From contig JBBDIG010000040.1 of the NCBI GenBank assembly GCA_040880525.1, positions 38,892 to 102,891 on the forward strand: a stretch of DNA of 64,000 nucleotides, given 5' to 3'. Position numbers and translations under genes: made by a program. Of the stretch, positions 41,155 through 51,032 are shown piece after piece; positions within the stretch are counted from its first letter, which is position 1; each line of letters starts with the position of its first letter. The stretch is from Bacteroidia bacterium (GTDB lineage: Bacteria > Bacteroidota > Bacteroidia > CAILMK01 > JBBDIG01). Under the pieces are notes generated by a model. The model did not search any database. It had not been told where the DNA came from and worked only from the letters and a program-made list of their open reading frames with translations.

Positions 41155-42144
41155 ATGAGCCAAGTAGTAACCGTCCTGATCATTGCCGTGGCCGTATTGG
41201 TCGGGATTCTCCTCTTTTTTTACTTCGTCCCCATTAATCTGTGGATCACTGCAGTTTTCTCCGGAGTTCAGATCAGCATCAAGGACCTGATCTTTATGCG
41301 CATCCGGAAGGTACCGCCTTCCATTATTGTCAACGCGCTGATCACTTCCAATAAAGCCGGACTGAACATGACTGCCAACGATCTTGAGACACACTTTCTG
41401 GCCGGGGGTCATGTGAACAATGTGATCCGTGCATTGATCTCAGCCGACAAAGCGAATATCCCACTGGATTTTCAATCCGCGGCAGCGATAGACCTGGCCG
41501 GGCGGGACGTATTCGAGGCGGTACAGCTATCCGTAAATCCGCGCGTGATCAATACGCCTCCCGTTGCCGCAGTAGCGAAAGACGGGATTCAGCTTATTGC
41601 AAAAGCCCGCGTTACGGTCCGGGCCAATATCAAACAGTTGGTGGGGGGTGCTGGCGAAGAAACCATCCTGGCCCGTGTGGGTGAAGGTATTGTAACTTCC
41701 ATCGGATCGGCTACCAACCATAAAGCCGTGCTCGAAAATCCTGACAGCATATCCAAAGTGGTGCTTTCCAAAGGGCTTGATGCGGGAACCGCTTTTGAGA
41801 TCCTTTCCATAGATATTGCCGATGTGGATGTGGGAAAGAATATTGGAGCCGAACTGCAAATGGACCAGGCGAATGCAGACAAAAATATTGCGCAGGCCAA
41901 AGCGGAAGAACGCAGGGCCATGGCAGTAGCCGAAGAGCAGGAACAACGCGCCAAGTCGCAACAAGCCCGTGTGAAGGTAATTGAGGCAGAAGCTGAAATA
42001 CCGCAGGCAATGGCTGAGGCTTTCAGAAAAGGCCAGCTCGGCATCATGGATTATTACCGAATGAGAAACATTGAGTCGGATTCAGATATGCGTGACTCCA
42101 TCGCCAAAGGTGCTGATAAAGGCAAAAAGCCTGATCAGAAGTAG
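41155..42144 (+). CDS. floA: Flotillin-like protein FloA
   Basis: Membrane-associated scaffold of functional membrane microdomains. 329 aa. One N-terminal hydrophobic hairpin (about 5-35) is followed by the FloA core: [78 protein letters not shown] and [20 protein letters not shown], then a Glu/Ala-rich coiled coil ([16 protein letters not shown]) and a short Gln/Lys tail. This matches the YqfA/FloA (UPF0365) family rather than FloT (SPFH with long flotillin repeats). The usual NfeD-like neighbour is absent here. Confidence 0.93.
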   Translation: MSQVVTVLIIAVAVLVGILLFFYFVPINLWITAVFSGVQISIKDLIFMRIRKVPPSIIVNALITSNKAGLNMTANDLETHFLAGGHVNNVIRALISADKANIPLDFQSAAAIDLAGRDVFEAVQLSVNPRVINTPPVAAVAKDGIQLIAKARVTVRANIKQLVGGAGEETILARVGEGIVTSIGSATNHKAVLENPDSISKVVLSKGLDAGTAFEILSIDIADVDVGKNIGAELQMDQANADKNIAQAKAEERRAMAVAEEQEQRAKSQQARVKVIEAEAEIPQAMAEAFRKGQLGIMDYYRMRNIESDSDMRDSIAKGADKGKKPDQK

Positions 42145-42523
42145 CAGCCGTAGATGATTTTGTATTTCTGAGGAATATTTATTTCCAGGGTCATTTACAC
42201 TCAAATTAGTTGTGTTTGCCGGTTATCCGTACCCTATCGGAGAATACTAAGGCCCTTGTGGTCCACCATACTCCACTTCCACCTTCAGGTAGGCGGGATG
42301 CACTCATCAAAAGGCAGACGAATAGATTTACATTGCTTATTTTACAGAATAGCATTTCATTTCCAACTGATAATAACTATTTGGCCCGTTCCAGATACCG
42401 GCACCTGTTGCAGGATAATGGAATCCTTCAGGATTCCACCTCCCGTCCTGTGCAGGAGATTTAAGATTAAAAAAACCTTTCTGCTTCTTCCGGTCTTTGA
42501 GAATTGAATGGATCGCAATAATC
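42145..42523. other. 379-base region upstream of aceE
   Basis: No gene recognised; short open frames here have no family resemblance. It holds a perfect inverted repeat (42419-42438, listed separately). One near-match to a -7 box, TGTGTTTG at about 42211-42218, would give a long leader. No other structured element is evident. Confidence 0.5.
42419..42438. repeat. Perfect palindrome upstream of aceE
   Basis: TGGAATCC-TTCA-GGATTCCA: 8-bp arms around a 4-base loop, 86 bases before the aceE ATG. Not followed by a T run, so rather an operator or 5' leader hairpin than a terminator. Confidence 0.4.
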
Positions 42524-45142
42524 ATGACGGATAAAAGAGAAATTGAGAACCAGGAGTGGATTCAATCGCTGAAATGGGTAACAGAGCATGAAGGCAGGGA
42601 AAGAGCACAGGAACTCCTTACGCTGCTGCAAAATATTGCAGACAAAGCCCCGGCATCGCAGGCGCTGATTACCACGCCCTACGTCAATACCATTCCGCCC
42701 AGCGAAGAGGTTGCTTATCCCGGAAATCTCAAAATCGAACAAAAGCTGCTTGGCCTGGTGCGCTGGAACGCTATGGCGATGGTGGTGCGGGCCAATCGCC
42801 AGGCGGAGGGAATTGGTGGCCACATTTCCACATACGCATCTTTTGCCACCTGTTTCGAGACGGGCTTTCATCATTTCTTTAAAGGCGGAACAGAAGCTGA
42901 CATGGTATATTTCCAGGGCCATGCTGCTCCCGGAATATATGCCCGTTCCTTTATGGAAGGCAGGCTCAGCGAAAAGGATATGGACAATTTCAGGCGGGAG
43001 CTGAAACCCGAAGGTGGGCTGCCCTCCTATCCGCATCCGATGTTGATGCCGGAATACTGGCGCTTTCCCACTGTTTCCATGGGCCTGGGGGCGATAGAAG
43101 CCATTTACCAGGCACGGTTCAACCGGTATCTTCATCACCGGAAAATCAAGGATACGAGCGGGTGCAACGTATGGGTATTTTTGGGTGATGGCGAAATGGA
43201 TGAACCTGAATCTACCGGGGCGCTGACTTTAGCTGCCCGTGAAAAACTGGACAACCTGATTTTTGTCATCAACTGCAACCTCCAGCGCCTGGATGGACCG
43301 GTGCGTGGCAATGGAAAGGTAATCCAGGAACTGGAAAGCCTGTTTCGCGGGGCAGGATGGCAGGTTATCAAAGTATTATGGAGCAGTGCCTGGGACAAGC
43401 TTTTTGCAAAAGATACAGATGGAGCACTCCGGGAAGCGCTGGCAGACTTGGTTGACGGCCAGTTGCAGCACTTTGCCTTCGCTGGCGGCAAGTACATGCG
43501 GGAACATTTTTTTTCTAAAAATGAAAAGCTGAAAGCCCTGGTTGCTGACACGAGTGATGAGGAACTCGATGCCCTGCATTGGGGCGGGCATGATCCTGAA
43601 AAGGTATTCAACGCCTTTAAACGGGCGGTGGAGCATACCGGGCAACCCGTGGTCGTGCTGGCGCAAACGGTAAAAGGATTTGGCCAGGGTGCATCAGCAG
43701 GCGAGGCCAGCAACATCAGCCACAAAACCACGATGATGGATGATTCCCAATTAAGAGATTTCAGGGATTTTTTCCACATAGACGTGGCGGATGAGAATCT
43801 TACCGAAATTCCCCTGATCCGTCCTGATAAAAACAGTGAGGAAGGACGATACCTTCTGTCGCAGCGAAAATCTCTTGGCGGATTTCTTCCGGAAAGAAAT
43901 CCCAGGGGTCCGGAATTCAGGCCCCCGGCAACTGAATTATTTGAAGAATTTTATAAAGGAAGCGGAGATTCAGAAATTCCTACCACCAAAGTCATCGTGC
44001 AGTTGCTGCAGAAACTGCTCAGCGATGAAGCCACCAAAGATGCCATTGTTCCTATTGTACCCGATGAATCGCGCACTTTCGGGATGGATTCGCTCTTCCG
44101 GACGGCAGGCATTTACGCTTCGCAAGGACAGCAATATGATCCGGTAGATAAAGATAACCTCTTGTTTTACAATGAATCAAAGGAGGGTGTTCTGATTGAA
44201 GAAGGCATTACAGAAGCCGGAGCCATGAGCACATTTATCGCAGCAGCCACCGCTTATTCTAACCACGGAATTAATATGATCCCTTTTTTCGTGTTTTATT
44301 CCATGTTCGGCTTTCAACGGATTGGCGACCTGATCTGGGCAGCAGCCGATGCCCGTTCAAGAGGATTTCTGGTGGGCGGCATTTCCGGCCGCACCACCCT
44401 GGCTGGCGAGGGCCTGCAACACCTGGATGGACAAAGCCATGTGTACGCTCTGTCGGTTCCCGGACTGATGGCCTATGATCCTGCATTTGCTTATGAACTC
44501 ACAGTTATAGTGCAGGATGGGATCCGGAGAATGTATTCAGAACAGGAAGACATCATGTACTACCTTACGGTGATGAACGAAGCTTACCGCCAGCCACAAA
44601 TGCCGGAAGGTAGCCGGGATGGTATTCTTCGCGGAATGTACCGGTTCCGGAAATCCAGCCGTAGCAATGGCCGGAAAGTCCACCTGCTTGGCAGCGGAGC
44701 CATTTTACCGGAAACCATAACAGCAGCCGAAAAGCTGGAAGAACATTATGATGTAGCGGCCGACATCTGGAGCGTAACAAGTTGGAAAGCGTTGTATGAC
44801 GATGCACGAGCACAGGAAGATTCAACATTATTTTCCGGAAAAAAGGGGGCCGGAAAAAGCTACATCCACGAATGCTTTGATGGAGAAGAGGGCGTGATCG
44901 TAGCGGCTACAGATTATCTGAAGGCGCTGCCGCAAAGTGTTGCGCATCATTTTCCACTTCGGTTTATTGCATTGGGCACGGATGGCTTTGGGCGCAGTGA
45001 TACCATTTCAGCCCTCCGCAACTTCTTCCGGGTGGATGCGAAACACATTATGGTAGCCGCACTATCAGGCCTGGCCGCTGAGGGCAAAATGGAGAAGAAG
45101 GAAGTCGAAAAAATTGCCGGGGAACTAGGCGTGCGTGAATAA
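42524..45142 (+). CDS. aceE: Pyruvate dehydrogenase E1, homodimeric type
   Basis: Thiamine-diphosphate enzyme that decarboxylates pyruvate and acetylates lipoyl E2. 872 aa, the single-chain AceE form as in E. coli. Conserved: NTIPPSEEVAYPGNLKIEQ, GGHISTYASFATCFETGFHH, the TDP-binding GDGEMDEPESTGALT...NLIFVINCNLQRLDGPVRGN, and the second half with VPIVPDESRTFGMDSLFR, EEGITEAGAMSTFIAAATAY, IPFFVFYSMFGFQRIGDLIW and LAGEGLQHLDGQSH. A TTG 27 bases upstream opens the frame further; I use the ATG giving MTDKREIENQEW. The E2 and E3 genes are not adjacent, unlike in E. coli. Bacteroidota more often carry a two-chain E1, so the single-chain form is notable. Confidence 0.95.
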   Translation: MTDKREIENQEWIQSLKWVTEHEGRERAQELLTLLQNIADKAPASQALITTPYVNTIPPSEEVAYPGNLKIEQKLLGLVRWNAMAMVVRANRQAEGIGGHISTYASFATCFETGFHHFFKGGTEADMVYFQGHAAPGIYARSFMEGRLSEKDMDNFRRELKPEGGLPSYPHPMLMPEYWRFPTVSMGLGAIEAIYQARFNRYLHHRKIKDTSGCNVWVFLGDGEMDEPESTGALTLAAREKLDNLIFVINCNLQRLDGPVRGNGKVIQELESLFRGAGWQVIKVLWSSAWDKLFAKDTDGALREALADLVDGQLQHFAFAGGKYMREHFFSKNEKLKALVADTSDEELDALHWGGHDPEKVFNAFKRAVEHTGQPVVVLAQTVKGFGQGASAGEASNISHKTTMMDDSQLRDFRDFFHIDVADENLTEIPLIRPDKNSEEGRYLLSQRKSLGGFLPERNPRGPEFRPPATELFEEFYKGSGDSEIPTTKVIVQLLQKLLSDEATKDAIVPIVPDESRTFGMDSLFRTAGIYASQGQQYDPVDKDNLLFYNESKEGVLIEEGITEAGAMSTFIAAATAYSNHGINMIPFFVFYSMFGFQRIGDLIWAAADARSRGFLVGGISGRTTLAGEGLQHLDGQSHVYALSVPGLMAYDPAFAYELTVIVQDGIRRMYSEQEDIMYYLTVMNEAYRQPQMPEGSRDGILRGMYRFRKSSRSNGRKVHLLGSGAILPETITAAEKLEEHYDVAADIWSVTSWKALYDDARAQEDSTLFSGKKGAGKSYIHECFDGEEGVIVAATDYLKALPQSVAHHFPLRFIALGTDGFGRSDTISALRNFFRVDAKHIMVAALSGLAAEGKMEKKEVEKIAGELGVRE

Positions 45143-45190
45143 GGTATTCTTGCGCATTTAAGACTTTTGTATTCAATTTTAATTTTTATC

Positions 45191-45838
45191 CTAATTCTTT
45201 TCCATGGAATTCCGCCAGGCTTTGAATCCATAAGTAGCGAACCCAAGATAAAGCACATTGAGCAGGCATAGCAACAAATAGCCTTTGTAGTAAAACAGCC
45301 CCACATACACCAGGTCTACGGCCAGCCAAACAATCCAGTTCTCAATTTTCTTTTGTGCCTGCAGCCAGGTACCGATAATGCTGAAAACGGTTGTCCCCGC
45401 GTCCCAGTACGGTACATCCGTTGGAATAAAATGTTGCGGATCCCATCCAAAAAAGTTAAAGACAATCCGCAGATGATCGAGCAGATATCCCACGCCAATA
45501 GTTGCTGCCGTACCAATTCCCAAAAGCAGCCAGCGCATTTTATTCGTGAGAAAAGTGACAGGCAATGCGGTATTTTTTACCCCGCCATATTTCCATAAAT
45601 ACCATCCATACATGCTGATGGAAAAGTAGAATACCTGTAAAGGCATTTCAGCGTAAAGCTGTGCGCGATAAGCAAGTATAAAATAAGCAGATACGCCAAT
45701 CATGCTGATCGGCCAGGCAAGCGCTACCTGCCGGGTGGCAAGAAACACATAAGCTGTGAGGGAAATAAAAGCAACCCATTCTATAAGGGTAACTTCCGAA
45801 ATGGCCGCAACCAGATCCCGGAAAAGAGACAAGAGCAT
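45191..45838 (-). CDS. pnuC: Nicotinamide riboside transporter PnuC
   Basis: Inner-membrane facilitator of nicotinamide riboside uptake. From the ATG at 45838 it is 215 aa (a TTG 9 bases earlier is possible) with about seven helices. PnuC motifs: VALAWPISMIGVSAYFILAY, FYFSISMYGWYLWKYG (the W-x-x-W pocket), SIIGTWLQAQKKIENWIVWL and VYVGLFYYKGYLLLCLLNVL. The NrtR/NadR kinase genes are not adjacent. No NAD-linked riboswitch was recognised in the 48-base gap to aceE. Convergent with aceE and divergent from the phosphodiesterase gene. Confidence 0.92.
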   Translation of the reverse strand: MLLSLFRDLVAAISEVTLIEWVAFISLTAYVFLATRQVALAWPISMIGVSAYFILAYRAQLYAEMPLQVFYFSISMYGWYLWKYGGVKNTALPVTFLTNKMRWLLLGIGTAATIGVGYLLDHLRIVFNFFGWDPQHFIPTDVPYWDAGTTVFSIIGTWLQAQKKIENWIVWLAVDLVYVGLFYYKGYLLLCLLNVLYLGFATYGFKAWRNSMEKN

Positions 45839-45906
45839 AGGATGCAAAGATATGGCTGCGGGAAAATTGCTTTCTTCGTCAATTATATAAGGTGACTAAA
45901 TCAATC

Positions 45907-46413
45907 ATGAAAATCGGAATAATAAGCGACACGCACAGCTATCTTGATGAGCGGATCCTGCACCATCTTTCAGGGTGTGATGAAATCTGGCATGCCGGAG
46001 ATTTCGGTTCAGTGGCAGTGAGCGACCGGCTTGAGAAACTGGCCCCGGTAGTGGGCGTATTTGGCAATATTGACGGACAGGATATACGCAAAAAGCACCC
46101 TGAGCATGAGCGGATGATGCGCGAAGGAATGAGTGTTTGGATGACGCACATCGGAGGGTATCCGGGCCGCTACAATTCTAAACTGCTGCATGAATTGAAT
46201 ACTGATCCGCCTGATTTATTCATTAGCGGGCACTCGCATATTCTGAAGATTGTGCCGGATAAAAAACGCAGGCTGCTCCATATTAATCCCGGAGCAGCAG
46301 GAAGAAGCGGTTTCCATAAAGTCAGAACGCTGGTTTTGATGGAACTTTTACAGGGCAAGGTCGCGGAGTTGAAAGTAGTGGAACTCGGCCCCCGCACCGC
46401 TCAGGCCGGCTAA
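45907..46413 (+). CDS. YfcE/MJ0936-family metallophosphodiesterase
   Basis: 168-aa calcineurin-like enzyme. All metal motifs are visible: GIISDTHSYLD (D-x-H), WHAGDFGS (GD), VFGNIDGQD (GN), TH (in MTHIGGYPG), and GHSHILK (GHxH). It resembles YfcE and MJ0936, which hydrolyse phosphodiesters with manganese in vitro; the physiological substrate is unknown. An in-frame GTG 15 bases upstream could extend it by five residues, but the ATG at 45907 gives the conserved MKIGIISDTH start. Its stop is 4 bases from the stop of the convergent PKD gene. Confidence 0.88.
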   Translation: MKIGIISDTHSYLDERILHHLSGCDEIWHAGDFGSVAVSDRLEKLAPVVGVFGNIDGQDIRKKHPEHERMMREGMSVWMTHIGGYPGRYNSKLLHELNTDPPDLFISGHSHILKIVPDKKRRLLHINPGAAGRSGFHKVRTLVLMELLQGKVAELKVVELGPRTAQAG

Positions 46414-46417
46414 AGTT

Positions 46418-49400
46418 TTAGCGTAAAAGCGTCACAGTCCCGGTATAACTGTAATTATTATGAAATGCATCCGTCACCTTCACCACGTAGAGATAAACGT
46501 CCTCTCCAACCGGCTCTCCGCTGTAAGTGCCGTTCCAGCCATTGTCGGGATCATTGGTTTCATAAAGCAATTCTCCCCAGCGGTTGTAAACCTGCAAAAC
46601 AAAAGATTCAATGCCAAAAACCCGGATCCGGAATGTTTCATTCGCTGAAGGCCCCGAGAGATTGGGTGAAAAAACATTGGGCACAAATACCAGCACTTCC
46701 GGTAATACAACTGCGGTCTGTTGTGCCGTATCCGAACATCCGTTGTCATTGGTTACGATCATCCGGACGTGGTACTGTCCGGTATCACTATAGGCATAAA
46801 CCGGGTGCTGTTCCTGCGAGGTTCCTCCATCAGCCTTCGTAAAATCATCAAAAAACCATTTATATGATGCATTGATGGTTTTACTGCTTTTATCATTAAA
46901 TGAAAATTCCGGCAAATCAATCGTGGTTATTTCTGGCGTAATACTGAAGGCCGCATCCGGCACAAGCAATACCTCAATATATTGATGCATAGTAACTTCA
47001 TTCTTACAGGATTTATCACTTTGTACCCAAAGCTTTACGTCATACAGTCCGGCTTCTTCAAACGTATGCATCGGAGATTGTGAAGAATCAGAATTTCCGT
47101 CACCAAACTCCCAGGCGTATGCAGCAATTGATCCTTCGGCTATGGTGGTTCTATCCGAAAATTTCACGGTAAGCGGACTGCAGCCACGGAGGGTATCAGC
47201 AATAAAATCCGGTTTAGGCGTAGGATGCATTTCCACGCGCGCGGAGTCAAAAACCGTTTCACACACGTTGTTCGCAACCGACAGACTACTCAGCTTAATA
47301 TCGAAATAACCCATGTTTTGATCATTCGTACCAGGAGTATACCCGGTCTCTAAACCATTCATATCGCTAAAAACGCCATCTCCAAGTGTAATCCAGGAAA
47401 TGCCGGCCGCCCCGGTATAACTGGCATTCAGCTTAAATTCTGCATCCTTGCAAAGCACAGGTGTACCGGATATATTGACTACAGGAAGTTCCTGCACATT
47501 GAGATTTACGGAATCCTCATTTATACATCCATAATTATCGGTAAAAATATAATTGAGATAAAAATTCCCGGCTCCGGCTATTCCGGGATCGAATTGTGAT
47601 CCGCTGACTCCGGGGCCGGTCCATGTACCGTTTCCGGGAGAAGAAGACGCCCCGTTCAGAACTACCGGATCACCATTTACACAGACCTTCGATATTGCAG
47701 CCGAAACTGTTACCTGCGGCAAAGGATTCACGGTGATTGTGGTGGAATCAATGACCACACATCCGCCTGCACCCTGGAATTCATATTTAATGACAAAGGT
47801 TCCCGCAACTGCCGGTATAAAATTCTGACCCGAAACATGCAGGCCACTGAAGATTCCCCCCGAGGGTGTTGCTGAAAGCGGAATGGCAGGTGCTCCTATG
47901 CACACGTCAGCCGGTTTGTTGATTTTTGGGTCAGGACTCTGATACACTGTGATGTACAAGGTATCCTTGTTTGTACAGTTGTTCAGGTCATTCAGCGTAT
48001 AGATGAGTTGATGTGTTCCCGGACCTGCAACTGCAGGATCGAACTGATATTGAATTCCATTAACCAATACACCATTTCCGCTCCAGGTGCCACCGGCCGG
48101 TTGGGCCGCGAGGATTGACGGCAGATCATGTGTACACAAAGTATAATCAAGGGGTAAGTTAATTTCCGGAAGCGGATGCACAGTGATTTGGACAGAATCA
48201 TAATTGGTACAGCCGGTGGAAGGTGCTGTGTATTGGTACACAAGCCAATGTGTTCCCGGTCCTGCAACCGAGGGACTATAGGATGTTCCCATTACTCCGG
48301 TGCCGCTCCAGATTCCGGGAACAGGACTGGCAAGTGAAGAAAGGGGAATCGTTGAACCATTCACGCATCTGGAGGGGGGAGTTCCGAACGAAATGGCAGG
48401 CAGGTTGTGTACCTTCACTGTCACTGTATCCATGCTTTCACAGATGACGCCCCCAATATTCTGGCGAACCAACACGCGATAGGTGGTGGTAATCAAAGGA
48501 TTAACCTGCGTCTCACGATCCTTTCCTACAAGTACATCCGGGCTACCGATCTTATACCAGAAATATTGATAATTAAGTTCATTGACAGAGAGCGTAGCCG
48601 TATCTCCTATACAAATTTCAGTAGGTGTGGCAATGGCGTTCACTTCCGGATTTACAATAAACCTGATCGTATCAGTATTTGAGCATCCTATTGAATCGCT
48701 CACTTTCAGCTCATAAATCCCTGAGTCAGTCAGGCTGATGTTCAACACTGTATCCACCAAAGTATTTGCACTCAAATTGGTCCAGCGATAGGTCAGCAGA
48801 CTGTCCAGTGTGTCCCTGAGGTTAAGTACCGGCTTAATCAGGAAACTATCTCCACCACATATCCGCTGATCAGGTCCTGCATCTACATCCGGGATGAGTT
48901 TGGCCTTAAAAACAACAGAGTCCTGATTATAGCAACCTATAGTGTCCTTAATGCTTAGGGTAAACATAGTGTCTTTTATAAGCTGGAATGCAATGCTGCC
49001 GGTAGTGGCGCCATTGCTCCATAAAAAGCTGTCAGCCTCCCCGGGCTGGATCACAGGATTGATCTGGATAATTTCTTTTTCACAAAGTACAGTGTCCGGG
49101 CCGAGGTCAAGCGTGGTAAATTCGGGAACATCCAGTGTGTCATGATAGGTCCTGTTACAGCCAATAGCGGTTATCGTCAGGGAATAAGGCAGCTTTCCAT
49201 ATTGTTGGAACTGATGGTTGAAGGATTTTCGATCAGCGTACATTCCCCCCACGCCTCTCCATTCAACCAAAGCTGAAAGAGGCGTAGTGCTGGCAGAAAA
49301 CGAATAATTACCACAGCCGTTTGCGGTTATCGTATCCGTAGCTTTCGGAAGGGGTTTCACTAGAATTCTGTAGGAACGAATAGTTGTGGCTCTCACCGGG

Positions 49401-50542
49401 CAGGCATCATCCTGAACCTGTACGGTAAAGAAGTATGGAACCGAACTGGCATCCGACTCTTTGGGCGTCCAGCAGAAAGTCCCTGTCGGGAGTCGCCCGC
49501 CCGAAGTGGTAAATGTGGCACCGGGAATACCACCGTTCCATGACATGCTAACGGTATCAGTATTATCCTGATCATCCGAATGAACTGTAAAGCAAAGCTG
49601 GCTGCCTGCACATACCTCAACATTGAAAACAGGTTTATTATCCATGCCTGAAACTACCGGAGCATTGTTGGCCGGGCAATTCAAAACAATAATCTGAATA
49701 TCCCGCCTTGTTTCACCGATTTTCACACCATTCCGGTATTCTTCCACCTTCATGGCAAAAACCGTTTGCTGTGCCACCATGGGTTTGAACATCAGGTCGC
49801 CTGTTGCTGAATCGAGGTGAAATCCCCTGCATTGGGGTGGGTTAAACGGAAGGCTCGCATTGGGAAATCCCAGAAAATATATAGGTTTATCGTAGGAATA
49901 TGGGGATGTATAATTGCCGGCCGAACCATTGTTGAGGAGAGGTGGAGCAAACGAATATACCAGTGAATCGCCATCATCATCCACTACACCCTGGTTGTAA
50001 ATAAAACACTGACCGGCACAGAGGACGGCCAGCGGAGGATTGGTAAACCGGGGCGAACTGTTGCAGGGTTGTGCGCATTTATTCAGATTGGCATTTACAT
50101 AAAAGCTGCCGTTGGCAAGCCCCGTGGTAATGGTAAGATTCCGGCAGCAGGAGGACCATGAGAGCGTATAGTTGCAACAGGTATCCGGCAGGTGGACAAT
50201 AGTAGTAAAAAGATATACCTGAATTCCATAAGGAAAACTGCAACTGGAATTGGTACACCGTGTACAACTGCTTTTGCAAACCGGTGTAATGTCAGCGCCC
50301 ACAGTCAGCGTGGTGGATACCGACTTCGTACCGCATGGCGAAGTGATCTGAAGATTTGGGATCTGACAAGGAGGAACTTCGCAGCCATTGCAATCGCGGT
50401 ACATGGTGATGGTAACCAGAAAGCTATCATTGCCAACACACTTATATGTGATATCCGAACCCATGATATGATCCGCCCGGACAGGAGTCTGCCAGCCACA
50501 TAATGTGAGAATTAATAGTGAGAGGAAGTATATTCTCCGCAT
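46418..50542 (-). CDS. Giant T9SS type B cargo protein with Ig-like and PKD repeats
   Basis: 1374-aa secreted surface protein. Signal peptide ends near PVRA (residue 23), followed by an N-terminal module (DHIMGSDITYKCVGNDSFLV, MYRDCNGCE) often found in Bacteroidota gliding-associated proteins. Further beta domains lead to four Ig-like repeats of about 75 residues at about 747, 820, 895 and 970, each with a W/F-S-G-x-G-V then F/Y-x-P-x-V/I-A-G core (for example GTWSGNGVL, GTWTGPGVSG). Two PKD-like domains follow (about 1124-1265; YAWEFGDGNSDSSQSPMHTF). The end, PNVFSPNLSGPSANETFRIR then VYNRWGELLYETNDPDNGWN, is the type B T9SS sorting domain (gliding_CTERM). Likely surface adhesin; no catalytic domain seen. 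Confidence 0.9.
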   Translation of the reverse strand: MRRIYFLSLLILTLCGWQTPVRADHIMGSDITYKCVGNDSFLVTITMYRDCNGCEVPPCQIPNLQITSPCGTKSVSTTLTVGADITPVCKSSCTRCTNSSCSFPYGIQVYLFTTIVHLPDTCCNYTLSWSSCCRNLTITTGLANGSFYVNANLNKCAQPCNSSPRFTNPPLAVLCAGQCFIYNQGVVDDDGDSLVYSFAPPLLNNGSAGNYTSPYSYDKPIYFLGFPNASLPFNPPQCRGFHLDSATGDLMFKPMVAQQTVFAMKVEEYRNGVKIGETRRDIQIIVLNCPANNAPVVSGMDNKPVFNVEVCAGSQLCFTVHSDDQDNTDTVSMSWNGGIPGATFTTSGGRLPTGTFCWTPKESDASSVPYFFTVQVQDDACPVRATTIRSYRILVKPLPKATDTITANGCGNYSFSASTTPLSALVEWRGVGGMYADRKSFNHQFQQYGKLPYSLTITAIGCNRTYHDTLDVPEFTTLDLGPDTVLCEKEIIQINPVIQPGEADSFLWSNGATTGSIAFQLIKDTMFTLSIKDTIGCYNQDSVVFKAKLIPDVDAGPDQRICGGDSFLIKPVLNLRDTLDSLLTYRWTNLSANTLVDTVLNISLTDSGIYELKVSDSIGCSNTDTIRFIVNPEVNAIATPTEICIGDTATLSVNELNYQYFWYKIGSPDVLVGKDRETQVNPLITTTYRVLVRQNIGGVICESMDTVTVKVHNLPAISFGTPPSRCVNGSTIPLSSLASPVPGIWSGTGVMGTSYSPSVAGPGTHWLVYQYTAPSTGCTNYDSVQITVHPLPEINLPLDYTLCTHDLPSILAAQPAGGTWSGNGVLVNGIQYQFDPAVAGPGTHQLIYTLNDLNNCTNKDTLYITVYQSPDPKINKPADVCIGAPAIPLSATPSGGIFSGLHVSGQNFIPAVAGTFVIKYEFQGAGGCVVIDSTTITVNPLPQVTVSAAISKVCVNGDPVVLNGASSSPGNGTWTGPGVSGSQFDPGIAGAGNFYLNYIFTDNYGCINEDSVNLNVQELPVVNISGTPVLCKDAEFKLNASYTGAAGISWITLGDGVFSDMNGLETGYTPGTNDQNMGYFDIKLSSLSVANNVCETVFDSARVEMHPTPKPDFIADTLRGCSPLTVKFSDRTTIAEGSIAAYAWEFGDGNSDSSQSPMHTFEEAGLYDVKLWVQSDKSCKNEVTMHQYIEVLLVPDAAFSITPEITTIDLPEFSFNDKSSKTINASYKWFFDDFTKADGGTSQEQHPVYAYSDTGQYHVRMIVTNDNGCSDTAQQTAVVLPEVLVFVPNVFSPNLSGPSANETFRIRVFGIESFVLQVYNRWGELLYETNDPDNGWNGTYSGEPVGEDVYLYVVKVTDAFHNNYSYTGTVTLLR

Positions 50543-50929
50543 GTTAAAAATTTGATTGGACCGCCTTTACGTACAAAGGAAGGAACATATTAAGTAAGTC
50601 ACTTCCCGTAAACAAATCTCTGTAAAATAAGATTCACATCAGTGGAAATACCAGAATACCATAAAGACTATTTATTAAAATATATTTACAATACAGTATT
50701 GGTAGCCAATTAACCTTTATTGATACCTGAAATCGCAAAGTATTACAAATGAACATAAATGTACTGATAATTGTCCATAATGCGATCAAAATCTATGTAA
50801 AGGCAGGGAGCAACAGGTACTCAGGAAGTTTCTTATCTTTAAGATAGTGGTAAGATTTGCACCAAATCATCTTGCAACACAGATGAGAGTAAGGGAAACA
50901 ATAAATTTTATAAAAAATCTTACAAGAAA
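50543..50929. other. AT-rich gap between the PKD gene and the dodecin promoter
   Basis: No gene recognised. For the PKD gene only a weak near-consensus box (minus-strand TTCCTTTG around 50573-50580) is visible upstream. Otherwise nothing supportable. Confidence 0.45.
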
Positions 50930-50961
50930 TTTGGTTCTATTTCAAAGATAGTTTAGTTTTG
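50930..50961 (+). promoter_or_regulatory. Promoter of the dodecin-like gene
   Basis: TTTG at 50930-50933, 20-base spacer, TAGTTTTG at 50954-50961: the best complete Bacteroidota promoter in the window. Predicted start near 50967, giving a leader of about 66 bases. Confidence 0.75.
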
Positions 50962-51032
50962 AATCGAAATACTTTATGAAGGTTTGAGATAGTAAAAAGG
51001 TATTTTAACTAACGATAAAATAATTCGGGCAA

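Noticed and set aside
42210..42507. Two overlapping small frames upstream of aceE
   Set aside because: Different frames over the same bases, no recognisable domain or start signal, and composition unlike neighbours.
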